Below are positions 8,941 through 15,941 of a stretch of 38,669 nucleotides of DNA, in pieces. The notes beneath the pieces are model-generated. The model made no database searches. It was given only the letters and a program-made list of their open reading frames with translations, and was not told the origin of the DNA. The position numbers and the translations under genes are program-made. The DNA is from an uncultured Lentisphaerota bacterium (GTDB lineage: Bacteria > Verrucomicrobiota > Kiritimatiellia > RFP12 > UBA1067). The stretch is from the NCBI GenBank assembly GCA_946413265.1, contig CAMKJU010000030.1, positions 1 through 38,669 on the forward strand, in the 5' to 3' direction. Numbering within the stretch: the stretch's first letter is position 1; each line of letters opens with the position of its first letter.

Positions 8941-9533
8941 AGGAACTTGCGGACATGTTGCAGGCAGTCGTGATGATTGCCGGAGTCGTGGTGCTTGCGG
9001 CGATAACGATAGGCACGTTCCTCTACGCCATGCGGGACGTGCCGCGAAAGATTGCAACTTTCATCGGCTCGTGGTTTGTTGGGCTCCTAATCGTCGTGGG
9101 CGTCGTGTGGTATGGCGGCTCCAAGTCCTTCTCGTTCGACGTTGAGCTTCGGGACAATGGCTCGTGGGCGTCGAACAACACGGTGCATGTCGCGTGGACG
9201 TACACGGGCATCCCCTCGGCGTCCAGCCTGTACATCGCCTACAGGGAGAGCGGCACGACGAATGACTGGGCCGATCTCGGGGAGACCGTGGTATCTGCGC
9301 TCGTTTGGGAGGGCACGCTCGCCAACGCGACCAACTACGACTACCTCGTTTACACCACCTACGTCCCGCCATCGCCCGTCCACACGAATGGGGTATGGGT
9401 TGGGCCAGTATACGAGACAAAGAAGAGGCATGGCGCGCAGAGCTTCATCGTGATAAACGGAGTGATACGCAACCACGGCAAGGCAATCGCCCCGCCGAAC
9501 GCCAAGAGAAAGGAAGAGGAAGATGAGGAGTAG
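8937..9533 (+). CDS. Two-helix membrane protein with fibronectin-like domain, prophage
   Basis: The start is the ATG at 8937 in a four-base ATGA overlap with the previous gene, giving 198 residues. Two strongly hydrophobic segments (about 9-31 and 43-60) predict two transmembrane helices joined by a basic loop. Residues 62-160 resemble a fibronectin-III-like beta sandwich (Trp-x-Tyr strand, Tyr-x-Val-Tyr strand). The C-terminus is highly charged (Lys/Glu). It ends in TAG. It could anchor a surface domain in the inner membrane; a holin is less likely given the large extra domain. Confidence 0.6.
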   Translation: MKELADMLQAVVMIAGVVVLAAITIGTFLYAMRDVPRKIATFIGSWFVGLLIVVGVVWYGGSKSFSFDVELRDNGSWASNNTVHVAWTYTGIPSASSLYIAYRESGTTNDWADLGETVVSALVWEGTLANATNYDYLVYTTYVPPSPVHTNGVWVGPVYETKKRHGAQSFIVINGVIRNHGKAIAPPNAKRKEEEDEE

Positions 9534-10026
9534 GATTGTATACCTATCGGTTGCGCTCGCCCTCGCGGCGAACGCGCAGTATCTTACCCGAGACGGGCAG
9601 AGGTACATAGTGGACGACATGGAGTACATCCTCGTCGCCCCTTCCTCGTGGCAAGAACTCACGAACGCGGTGGAGCGGTTGAGGGACATCGCTGCGGAGC
9701 GGTGGCGCATGGAGCACGAGACGGCGAATGGGCGCGCCATGTGGCACGGGAAGGAGACTAACCGGGTCGTGACGGCGCAGGGGATAACGTGGCTCTACAG
9801 GGACGGGTACACCTACTTCGAGGCGGCGGAGAAGGTTCCGCACGACAGGCCGCGCAAGGCGCGAAAAACGGCTCCAGGGCAGCACGCGCAGCCTCCCCGT
9901 CCAAGTCTACCCCCTCGCCTCGCGGAGAAGCGCAAGGCCATGAAATCGCGCGCTGGACGCATTAGGGAGGTGAACGCCACCTTCGGCCCCGGCGGGAAGG
10001 TTATCAAAGTGGAGGAGCAGAAATGA
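9523..10026 (+). CDS. Small exported prophage protein
   Basis: The product has 167 residues and overlaps the previous gene by 11 bases. Residues 1-18 form a Sec signal peptide with Arg residues, an Ala/Leu/Val core and Ala-Asn-Ala before the likely cleavage site. The mature part has a Tyr-rich beta segment, a helix (about 42-75) and a long basic, Pro-rich tail (about 105-167). I do not recognise the family. A signal peptide plus basic tail in a lysis-proximal gene could fit a spanin- or envelope-acting protein, but there is no lipobox. Confidence 0.6.
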   Translation: MRSRIVYLSVALALAANAQYLTRDGQRYIVDDMEYILVAPSSWQELTNAVERLRDIAAERWRMEHETANGRAMWHGKETNRVVTAQGITWLYRDGYTYFEAAEKVPHDRPRKARKTAPGQHAQPPRPSLPPRLAEKRKAMKSRAGRIREVNATFGPGGKVIKVEEQK

Positions 10027-10256
10027 ACGACGAGGAAAAACAGAGGCTGCTAGGCTTATTCTGCGACGGCAAACTGGATGTCACCGGGCTGACGGACGGC
10101 GACTTTGTCGGGTTGCTCGACGCGCTGCGTAGGATGTTCAACGCGCGGGTATGGAACTGCGTGGACTCGTCCGGGAAGTGGGACAGGGAATGGCTAACCC
10201 TGTCCGCCGTATTCTCCCGTGTACTCAACATGCTGAAAGTGGAGGGCGTGAAATGA
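10023..10256 (+). CDS. Small acidic prophage protein, unknown
   Basis: The product has 77 residues, is predicted helical and cytoplasmic, and has no signal peptide. It starts in an ATGA overlap with the gene before and ends in another with the gene after, so it is translationally coupled on both sides. RBS-like GGAGG precedes the ATG. Nothing in the sequence suggests a function. Confidence 0.6.
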   Translation: MNDEEKQRLLGLFCDGKLDVTGLTDGDFVGLLDALRRMFNARVWNCVDSSGKWDREWLTLSAVFSRVLNMLKVEGVK

Positions 10257-10549
10257 GCAGACTGTCGAAAGCGGCGTTTGGGATATTGTTATTCGGCATG
10301 GGATTATTGCTTGCCGTAATCATGGGATTGCAAGCGAAAGAGGCGCAGAAGCCACAGCGTTACGCGAATCCGACGCCCGAACGGGAAATCGAGCGGCATA
10401 CGCGGGAGGAGACGATTGCATACTTGAAGCGAGTATACGGTAAGGCCGATTTTGAGACGGCGTTGGAGCGGATTGCCGCGCTGGAGAGCGCCATGCAAGA
10501 GTGCCGATGGTGCAATGCGTGTCAGTCTTACGGTTGGAGGGCATACTGA
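10253..10549 (+). CDS. Small single-pass membrane protein, prophage
   Basis: The product has 98 residues. Residues 7-27 are a single hydrophobic helix after a short basic start, so the rest is likely periplasmic. A charged amphipathic helix follows (about 45-85). The C-terminus has a Cys-x-x-Cys pair near residues 87-90. N-terminal anchor, periplasmic helix and small size resemble inner-membrane spanin (Rz-like) or holin-accessory proteins, but this is only a resemblance in layout. Confidence 0.55.
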   Translation: MSRLSKAAFGILLFGMGLLLAVIMGLQAKEAQKPQRYANPTPEREIERHTREETIAYLKRVYGKADFETALERIAALESAMQECRWCNACQSYGWRAY

Positions 10550-11121
10550 TGAAGTGGACTAATTTACTTCTCGCGGTGGCGTTTTCGTCCACCCTGCTTG
10601 CCAAGGGCATACTCCCCTGCATGGTGTACCGCCACGGCCTCACAAACGAGCAGATGGACGACCTGCTCGCGCGGCATCCGAACGGCACCGTACGCGTGAC
10701 CGCGCAGGACTGGCGCGCCATGCGCTACCAGTTGCACCGATTCGACTGCATGACTAACTACGTCCACTTGATAGGCTCCACGCAGGACTGCGAGCGCGTG
10801 CTGCTCTACCTCCACGACAAGGCGGTGGAACTCACATCCGCGACAAACTCATTCGCGCGCATCCGGCGCGAACTGGAGCGGGCGAGGGACGAGGCTGCGG
10901 AGCGTGCGCAGGAATACGCGGACGCCTACGCGACGGCGACGAACAGCCTCCGCGCGGCGATTGCCGACTACACCAGCGCGTCCAACAGGGCAGCGCGCGC
11001 CGAAGCACGCCACAACGCAATCGTCTCGTGGGCGGAGGAACAGCGCGACAAGGTAATCTCGCCGTTGACCAAGGCGGTTTGGCAGGCGTTCATCGACCGT
11101 TTGAAGAAGGAGGACGAGTGA
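10549..11121 (+). CDS. Exported coiled-coil prophage protein, possible spanin-like
   Basis: I choose ATG 10549, which overlaps the preceding stop by one base (TGATG) and has GGAGG at 10536-10540; this gives 190 residues. Residues 1-18 are a signal peptide or anchor. Residues about 85-165 are an Ala/Glu/Arg-rich coiled coil. An N-terminal export signal plus periplasmic coiled coil just before a holin-like gene fits an Rz-type inner-membrane spanin, but the length and absence of a partner lipoprotein in overlapping frame leave this open. Confidence 0.55.
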   Translation: MKWTNLLLAVAFSSTLLAKGILPCMVYRHGLTNEQMDDLLARHPNGTVRVTAQDWRAMRYQLHRFDCMTNYVHLIGSTQDCERVLLYLHDKAVELTSATNSFARIRRELERARDEAAERAQEYADAYATATNSLRAAIADYTSASNRAARAEARHNAIVSWAEEQRDKVISPLTKAVWQAFIDRLKKEDE

Positions 11122-11122
11122 C

Positions 11123-11488
11123 ATGTGCATGGCGAACTCCGAGGAAGGCTGCATCCTGAAGGCGCAGCAGAACGAGCTGAAGGAAAAGGTCGCCCAGATG
11201 GACGAACGGCTTACCAAGGTCGAGGGCGACGTTGGCAAGATGCGCAGCGAGACCCAGGAGGGATTCAAGGCCGGTGCGGCTCAAATGCACGCGATCAACG
11301 TCGCCGTCACTAACCTCGGCCATGACTTCGGCGAGCGGATGAACGGGTTCGACAAGCGGCTCGTGACGGAGAAGGAGAAGTGGGGCGAGACGTTCCGGTG
11401 GGTCGTGAAGGTCGTGGTGAAGCTGCTCATCGCCGGGTGCGCGGTCGCCATGGGAGTGACTGCGGTGCAGCAGTTCATGAAAAACTGA
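11123..11488 (+). CDS. XhlA-like holin/haemolysin-type membrane protein
   Basis: The product has 121 residues. Residues 10-75 are a heptad-rich coiled coil; residues about 93-115 form one C-terminal transmembrane helix. This layout (cytoplasmic coiled coil, single C-terminal anchor) is that of XhlA-type proteins, which work with holins in phage and PBSX-type lysis. GGAGG lies upstream of the ATG; a second in-frame ATG occurs at 11129. The place after the exported coiled-coil gene and near the end of the late operon supports a lysis role. No endolysin is recognisable in the window. Confidence 0.6.
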   Translation: MCMANSEEGCILKAQQNELKEKVAQMDERLTKVEGDVGKMRSETQEGFKAGAAQMHAINVAVTNLGHDFGERMNGFDKRLVTEKEKWGETFRWVVKVVVKLLIAGCAVAMGVTAVQQFMKN

Positions 11489-11508
11489 TTTCGGCTAGGT
11501 GGCCGGAA

Positions 11509-11559
11509 CGCGGGCGGACTTTAAAGGCACACTTTCTGTTTTGGGTGAATCCGCCCGCG
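11509..11559 (+). promoter_or_regulatory. Inverted repeat in the late-operon gap
   Basis: The 110-base gap between the XhlA-like gene and the next one holds a perfect 10-base inverted repeat (arms 11509-11518 and 11550-11559) around a 31-base loop containing TTTAAAGG. There is no T-tract after it, so it is not a standard terminator. It could be a transcript-processing or regulatory hairpin. Confidence 0.4.
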
Positions 11560-11598
11560 CAACTCTTATCAACAGTTAGTAAACAAGGAGAAGACAAA

Positions 11599-11937
11599 AT
11601 GGACATCAGCAAGATCAAGGCCGCGTGGGCGTTCCTCACCGGCGGCTGGAGCGGACTGGCGGAATACCTGCTCGGCGTGGTCAACAAGGGCCTCGCCAAG
11701 TGCGACGCCGAGAAGCTGCGCAAGTCGGCCACAATCGCGATCAGCGTTGCGGCCGTAATCAAGACCGCGTGCGACGTGTTCGCTCCGGACAAGTACAAGG
11801 CGTCGGCGGCAAAGACCATCGACGCGCTGGAGACCCTGGCGACCGCGCTGGAGGACGGCAACCTCTCGAAGGACGAGATCGCCGCGAACATCGACGCGAT
11901 TTCCGCGTGCGTTGCGGCGTGGAAGGAGGTCAAGTAA
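11599..11937 (+). CDS. Small membrane-associated prophage protein, unknown
   Basis: I choose ATG 11599 because AAGGAG lies eight bases upstream; the frame is open further up but without a start signal. The 112-residue product is Ala-rich and helical, with moderately hydrophobic segments at about 15-32 and 43-58 and an amphipathic acidic C-terminal half. It could be a holin-like or membrane-associated protein. No family was recognised. Confidence 0.6.
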   Translation: MDISKIKAAWAFLTGGWSGLAEYLLGVVNKGLAKCDAEKLRKSATIAISVAAVIKTACDVFAPDKYKASAAKTIDALETLATALEDGNLSKDEIAANIDAISACVAAWKEVK

Positions 11938-11938
11938 C

Positions 11939-12529
11939 ATGGCGACGAAGAAGAAACCCCTGAAGGAGCGGGTCAAGGCGAAGGCCAAGGCCGTCAAGGC
12001 GAAAGTCAAGGCGAAGATCAAGGCAAGCGTCGCGATCATGGCGGCGATTCTCTCGCTAGTCCTGTACGAGGGCTGCTCCACCGCGACGCCCGCGAGCCGC
12101 GCCACGACGGCAACCTATCAGTTCCGTTTCGAACTGGGTGACAACGCGAAGAGCGTTACGATCAACACGACCATGGGCGACGGCGCGCTGGCGTCGGCTG
12201 ATTCGAGCGGCTCCACAGAGACGCAGACGGCGACGCCCACGCTGGACATCAAGCCAGACGTCAACCTTAACTACGCGCAGGGCGGGGGGATTACAAACCG
12301 GGGCACGGGCGGCAAGGCCACGGGCGGCGCCGCCGGGATCATTGAGTCCTTGACCGCCGAGGGCTTGAGCGCGCTGAAATCAGCCATCGCCAGCAAACTG
12401 ACCGGCACGGTGACACTCGCCAAGAAGGACGGCACCACCGTCACGGCGGAGTGCAAAGACGGCAACTGCACCTTCTCCGACGGCACCACCGTCACGGAAA
12501 AGGACTGCGAGAGCTGCACCAACAAATAA
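11939..12529 (+). CDS. Membrane-anchored prophage protein with Lys/Ala-rich N-terminus
   Basis: I choose ATG 11939, eight bases after GGAGGT and one base after the preceding stop, giving 196 residues. Residues 2-29 are a Lys/Ala/Val repeat like histone-H1-type tails. Residues 30-44 are hydrophobic and end at a Cys (Tyr-Glu-Gly-Cys), a poor match to a lipobox, so either a lipoprotein signal or a simple anchor is possible. The rest is Gly/Thr/Ser-rich and contains two near-identical Asp-Gly-Thr-Thr-Val-Thr motifs. It is the last gene of the rightward operon. Confidence 0.6.
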   Translation: MATKKKPLKERVKAKAKAVKAKVKAKIKASVAIMAAILSLVLYEGCSTATPASRATTATYQFRFELGDNAKSVTINTTMGDGALASADSSGSTETQTATPTLDIKPDVNLNYAQGGGITNRGTGGKATGGAAGIIESLTAEGLSALKSAIASKLTGTVTLAKKDGTTVTAECKDGNCTFSDGTTVTEKDCESCTNK

Positions 12530-12563
12530 TCTGCTCCGGCGCGCCGCCTCGCGCCGTTGGGCT

Positions 12564-12608
12564 GCCCGCGCTGGGGATTTCGGTTCTCGTCCTCAGCGCG
12601 GGCCTTTT
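12564..12608 (+). terminator. Rho-independent terminator of the prophage late operon
   Basis: A hairpin with 13-base arms (12564-12576 and 12591-12603, one G-T pair) and a 14-base loop is followed by CTTTT. It lies 34 bases after the last rightward gene and touches the stop codon of the convergent integrase gene. On the minus strand no T-tract follows, so it mainly serves the rightward transcript. Confidence 0.75.
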
Positions 12609-13735
12609 CACCTCTCCGCCGCCGCCTCGACCGCCGCGCGTAGCTCGTCCAAGTGGTCGGCGTGATCGTAACGTTCGCTCATGGCGTCGCTCGTGTGGCC
12701 GAGCAGGCGTTTCGCCGTCTCCATGTCCGCCCCGGCCTCGCCGAGACGGGAGCGCATCGTGTGCCGCCAACTGTGGAACGTGTAGCCTTCGCCGGTGACG
12801 CCCGCCGCGTCCAGCACCTCCTTGAAATTGAGGGCCTTGTACGCGCTCTCGCTGGCGTTGCCGTAGAGATGTGCGTGAAGGGGAAGCACGAAAACGCCGT
12901 CTGACGCGGATTTCCCGCGCTCTGACGCAAGGGCGGCACGAAGGGGTGCAACCATCGGCACGGTGACGGCGATGCCGTGACGGGCCGTTTTTCGCGGTTC
13001 TAGCGCAATCACGCCGCGCGTGAAATCCACCTCGCTCCATTTGAGGTTGGCGATGTCGCCGTATCGGAGCCCGGTATGGCGCGCGACAAGGCACGCGATG
13101 GGCCATCCCTTGCCAATCTTCTCGGCGGCCGCCATGACGGCGCGCTCCTGTTCGCGGGTGAACGCCTCGCCGCGCTTGCCGTCCGTGTCGGTCGGGGTGA
13201 GGCCGGCCCACGGGCTCTTGACCTCGGCGGAGACCTTCTCAAGCCCGCGCCATATCGTCCCCAGCTCGGCGATGATGTTCTGCCGCCTCTTGGACGATAG
13301 TGGCCTGCCCTTGCGCTTTTGGCTCTTCTGCTTGGCGAGGTGCGCTGCGTACTTCGCCGCGATCGGCCCCGTGACCTCCTCGGCGTTATCGACCGCGGGA
13401 CAATTCCGCTCCAGCCAGTCAATGAACTTTTCGAGGATGTTGCGCCTGGCGTTGAGCGACTTGTCGGTGATCTCCAGCCGTCCCGTGGCCTTCGCCACCG
13501 ATACGTATGATTCCCACGCCGACGAGAGCGGCAGGCCGGGCTTTTTCTCGGGAGGGAAGAAAATATCGACCAGCGCAAGGGCCTTTTCGCGGGTGCCCGC
13601 GCGGCGTATCACGCCCATGCGCTCGGCGAAGTCCTTTGCCTCGCCCTTGCGGGTTGTGCCGCATGACGCGCGGTGGCGCACGCCGTCCTTCTTGACCTCG
13701 TACCACCATTGATCGCCTCGCTTGTAAACGTACAT
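12608..13735 (-). CDS. int: Tyrosine-type site-specific integrase
   Basis: The product has 375 residues and would integrate and excise the prophage by strand exchange at the attachment sites. An N-terminal arm-binding-like region (1-60) opens with the Tyr/Lys/Trp pattern common in phage integrases. A SAM-like core-binding domain (about 70-175) is followed by the catalytic domain with all expected residues: R224 in a 'TGLRYGD' box, K249, H321-x-x-R324, H347 in 'LLGHTS', and nucleophile Y356. The start follows AGGAGG. Its position, pointing away from the 3' end of the tRNA-His gene only about 105 bases off, is classic for tRNA-targeting integrases. Confidence 0.95.
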   Translation of the reverse strand: MYVYKRGDQWWYEVKKDGVRHRASCGTTRKGEAKDFAERMGVIRRAGTREKALALVDIFFPPEKKPGLPLSSAWESYVSVAKATGRLEITDKSLNARRNILEKFIDWLERNCPAVDNAEEVTGPIAAKYAAHLAKQKSQKRKGRPLSSKRRQNIIAELGTIWRGLEKVSAEVKSPWAGLTPTDTDGKRGEAFTREQERAVMAAAEKIGKGWPIACLVARHTGLRYGDIANLKWSEVDFTRGVIALEPRKTARHGIAVTVPMVAPLRAALASERGKSASDGVFVLPLHAHLYGNASESAYKALNFKEVLDAAGVTGEGYTFHSWRHTMRSRLGEAGADMETAKRLLGHTSDAMSERYDHADHLDELRAAVEAAAER

Positions 13736-13758
13736 AGACTACCTCCTGCCTTTTGGCG

Positions 13759-13778
13759 AGTACCACAAAAGTACCACA
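13759..13778. repeat. Direct 9-base repeat upstream of the integrase
   Basis: AGTACCACA occurs twice, 11 bases apart (13759-13767 and 13770-13778), so both copies face the same side of the helix. Between an integrase start and the tRNA attachment site, such spaced repeats are typical of arm-type integrase or excisionase binding sites. That role is inferred. Confidence 0.5.
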
Positions 13779-13840
13779 CTCCCACGCAGAAGCAGCCCGA
13801 AAAAGCGCGTTTTTATTGGGGTTTTTGGGGCATTTCGGCT

Positions 13841-13917
13841 TGGGGCAAGAGACGGGGCACGATCCCGCAACCCTCAGATCCACAATCTGATGCTCTACCA
13901 ATTGAGCTACTCTCGCC
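13841..13917 (-). tRNA. tRNA-His (GTG anticodon), probable attachment site
   Basis: The minus strand folds into a full cloverleaf: seven-base acceptor stem, D-arm with GGTA, anticodon stem TCAGA/TCTGA around loop TTGTGGA (anticodon GTG), five-base T stem, discriminator C73 and encoded CCA (13841-13843). An extra 5' G at 13917 opposite C73 is the tRNA-His identity element G-1. The T loop reads ATCGTGC in place of the usual TTCRANN, so positions 54 and 58 are not the normal T and A. The 3' end faces the integrase gene, making it the likely attB/attL site. Confidence 0.92.
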
Positions 13918-14012
13918 ATCGGAAAAACGGCGAATAGTATACCGAATCCCCGCGCATGTTTCAACCGTGAATTTCATTTTATTTTTCTGCGAGACTAATT
14001 GTCAAGGTCTGC

Positions 14013-14041
14013 TTTACCCGCGCGCGCGGATATGGTAGAAT
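14013..14041 (+). promoter_or_regulatory. Promoter of oadA, leaderless geometry
   Basis: TTTACC (14013-14018) and TAGAAT (14036-14041) are separated by 17 bases, with TGG directly before the -10. Only seven bases lie between the -10 and the ATG at 14049, so transcription would begin at or next to the start codon. No Shine-Dalgarno sequence precedes the ATG. Confidence 0.65.
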
Positions 14042-14048
14042 ATTCGCC

Positions 14049-15941
14049 ATGAAAAACGACACGCAGAAGAGAATTCGCATCACTGACACGACCTTGCGCG
14101 ACGCGCACCAGTCCCTTTGGGCCACGCGCATGCGCACGGACGACATCCTCCAGATCGCCTCGGCAATCGACGACGCCGGCTACTACTCGCTGGAATGTTG
14201 GGGCGGTGCGACGTTTGACGTTTGCATGCGTTTCCTGCGTGAGAACCCGTGGGAGCGCCTGCGCCAGATCAAGTCCGTCTGCAAGAAGACGCCCCTGCAG
14301 ATGCTCCTGCGCGGACAGAACATCCTCGGCTACAAGCACTACCCGGACGACATCGTGGACCGCTTCGTGGCGCTTGCCTGCGAGAACGGCATGGACATCT
14401 TCCGCGTGTTCGACGCGCTGAACGACCCGCGCAACCTCGAGAAGGCCATCGCGAGCGTGAAGAAGTACGGCGGCCATGCGCAGGGTACGATTTCCTATAC
14501 CACTTCGCCCGTCCACACGGTCGAGAACTACGTGAAGCTCGCGAAGGAGCAGGAGGCGATGGGCATCGATTCCCTCGCCATCAAGGACATGGCGGGCATC
14601 CTCACGCCCGGCGCTGCGCGCGAGCTCGTGGGCGCGCTCGTGAAGGCGCTTCCCGAAATGCCGATCCAGATTCACTCCCACATGACGAGCGGCATGGCGG
14701 CCGCGATGTACCTCGCCGCCGTTGAGGCGGGCGCGGGCTGCGTGGACTGCGCGATTTCCACCATGTCCAGCTTCAGCTCTCAGCCGCCGTGCGAATCGAT
14801 GGTCGCGATTCTCGAGAGCGAGGGCTACGATACGGGCCTTGACCAGAAGAAGCTCGCCGCGATCAACGCCTACTTCCGCGAGCTGAAGGCGAAGCGCCAA
14901 CCCGCGTCCACCGCGAAGGTGGAGGCCGTGGACGCCGGCGTGCTCGTGCACGCGATTCCCGGCGGCATGATTTCCAACCTCCGCAGCCAGCTCGCCCAGC
15001 AGGGTGCGCTCGACCGCCTCCCCGAGGTACTGGAGGAGCTGCCGAAGACGCGCGCCGACATGGGGTATCCGCCGCTCGTCACGCCGACCTCGCAGATCGT
15101 CGGCGTGCAGAGCGTGCTGAACGTCCTCTCCGGAAAGCGCTATTCGATGGTCACGGACGAGACGAAGCACTACGCCGCCGGCTACTACGGACGCACCCCT
15201 GCGCCAATCGAGAAGAAGCTCGCGAAGAAGCTGCAGGGCGGCCTCAAGCCGATCACCTGCCGTCCGGCCGACCTCCTGAAGCCCGGCCTCGCCGCCGCCG
15301 CGCGGGAAATCCCCGCAAAGCTCGTGCAGGCGGAGGAGGACATCCTTTCTTACTGTCTCTTCCCAGAGGTCGCGCTCGGCTACTTCAAGTGGCGTGCGCA
15401 GCCTGACGATGCGAAGGATCCGATTCCCGCCGACGTGGAGATGCAGAAGGCGGAGTCCGCTGCGGCACCGGCACCTGCAGCCGACGCCGAGACTGCCAAG
15501 TTCGCCGAAATCGGCAAGGCGTTCGCCGCGCTCATGGCGGCGTGCGGCGGCACGAAGGTGGATCTTTCCGCCGTGAAGCTTGGAGAGGCGGCGCAGGGTG
15601 GCAAAGTCGGGGAAGCGGCGCCGGGCGGCAAAGTCGGGGAAGCGGCGCTCTCGCCGCTTCAGGCAACGGGAAGCGACAAGAGTGTCGCTTCCCCGACCCA
15701 AGAGCCCACGGGTACGCCCGTCGTGGCGCCGCTCAACGGCACGTTCTACCGTAGCGCGGGTCCGGGCAAGCCGGAGCTCGCTGCGGACGGTGCGTCCGTC
15801 AAGGCCGGCGACGCCGTCTGCATCGTCGAGGCGATGAAACTCTTCAACCCGATCAAGGCCACGGCTTCTGGCAAGATCACGTTCGTTGCCAAACATGGTG
15901 CCGCCGTCACGAAAGGAGAGACGATAGCATGGATTTCTTGA
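14049..15941 (+). CDS. oadA: Oxaloacetate decarboxylase alpha / pyruvate carboxylase subunit B
   Basis: The 630-residue product carries the carboxyltransferase and biotin carrier parts of oxaloacetate decarboxylase (Na+-pump alpha subunit) or of two-subunit pyruvate carboxylase. The N-terminal TIM barrel (about 10-300) has 'DTTLRDAHQSL' at 13-23 and metal-ligand histidines in 'IHSHMTSG'. The conserved carboxylase domain runs to about 465. A flexible Ala/Pro/Gly linker (470-560) includes a nine-residue tandem repeat. The biotinyl domain ends the chain, with the biotinylated lysine K597 in 'EAMKL'. The beta/gamma pump subunits or biotin carboxylase are not in the window, so which of the two enzymes this serves cannot be settled. 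The 3' end overlaps the NfeD gene by 13 bases. Confidence 0.9.
   Translation: MKNDTQKRIRITDTTLRDAHQSLWATRMRTDDILQIASAIDDAGYYSLECWGGATFDVCMRFLRENPWERLRQIKSVCKKTPLQMLLRGQNILGYKHYPDDIVDRFVALACENGMDIFRVFDALNDPRNLEKAIASVKKYGGHAQGTISYTTSPVHTVENYVKLAKEQEAMGIDSLAIKDMAGILTPGAARELVGALVKALPEMPIQIHSHMTSGMAAAMYLAAVEAGAGCVDCAISTMSSFSSQPPCESMVAILESEGYDTGLDQKKLAAINAYFRELKAKRQPASTAKVEAVDAGVLVHAIPGGMISNLRSQLAQQGALDRLPEVLEELPKTRADMGYPPLVTPTSQIVGVQSVLNVLSGKRYSMVTDETKHYAAGYYGRTPAPIEKKLAKKLQGGLKPITCRPADLLKPGLAAAAREIPAKLVQAEEDILSYCLFPEVALGYFKWRAQPDDAKDPIPADVEMQKAESAAAPAPAADAETAKFAEIGKAFAALMAACGGTKVDLSAVKLGEAAQGGKVGEAAPGGKVGEAALSPLQATGSDKSVASPTQEPTGTPVVAPLNGTFYRSAGPGKPELAADGASVKAGDAVCIVEAMKLFNPIKATASGKITFVAKHGAAVTKGETIAWIS
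15600..15697. repeat. Tandem and palindromic repeat inside oadA
   Basis: A 27-base unit starts at 15600 and again at 15627, encoding a repeated Gly-Gly-Lys-Val-Gly-Glu-Ala-Ala peptide. It runs into two perfect hairpins: arms 15639-15647/15652-15660 (9 bases, 4-base loop) and 15668-15678/15683-15693 (11 bases, 4-base loop). The outer flanks GTCGGGG (15633-15639) and CCCCGAC (15691-15697) also pair, so the block can form a cruciform. It looks like a REP-type element that was inserted in frame into the biotin-domain linker. Confidence 0.75.

Noticed and set aside
13995..15896. A 633-residue minus-strand open frame opposite oadA
   Set aside because: It is rich in Arg/His/Leu in the way typical of antisense frames in GC-rich genes and has no recognisable domain, while the plus strand encodes a full biotin-dependent enzyme.
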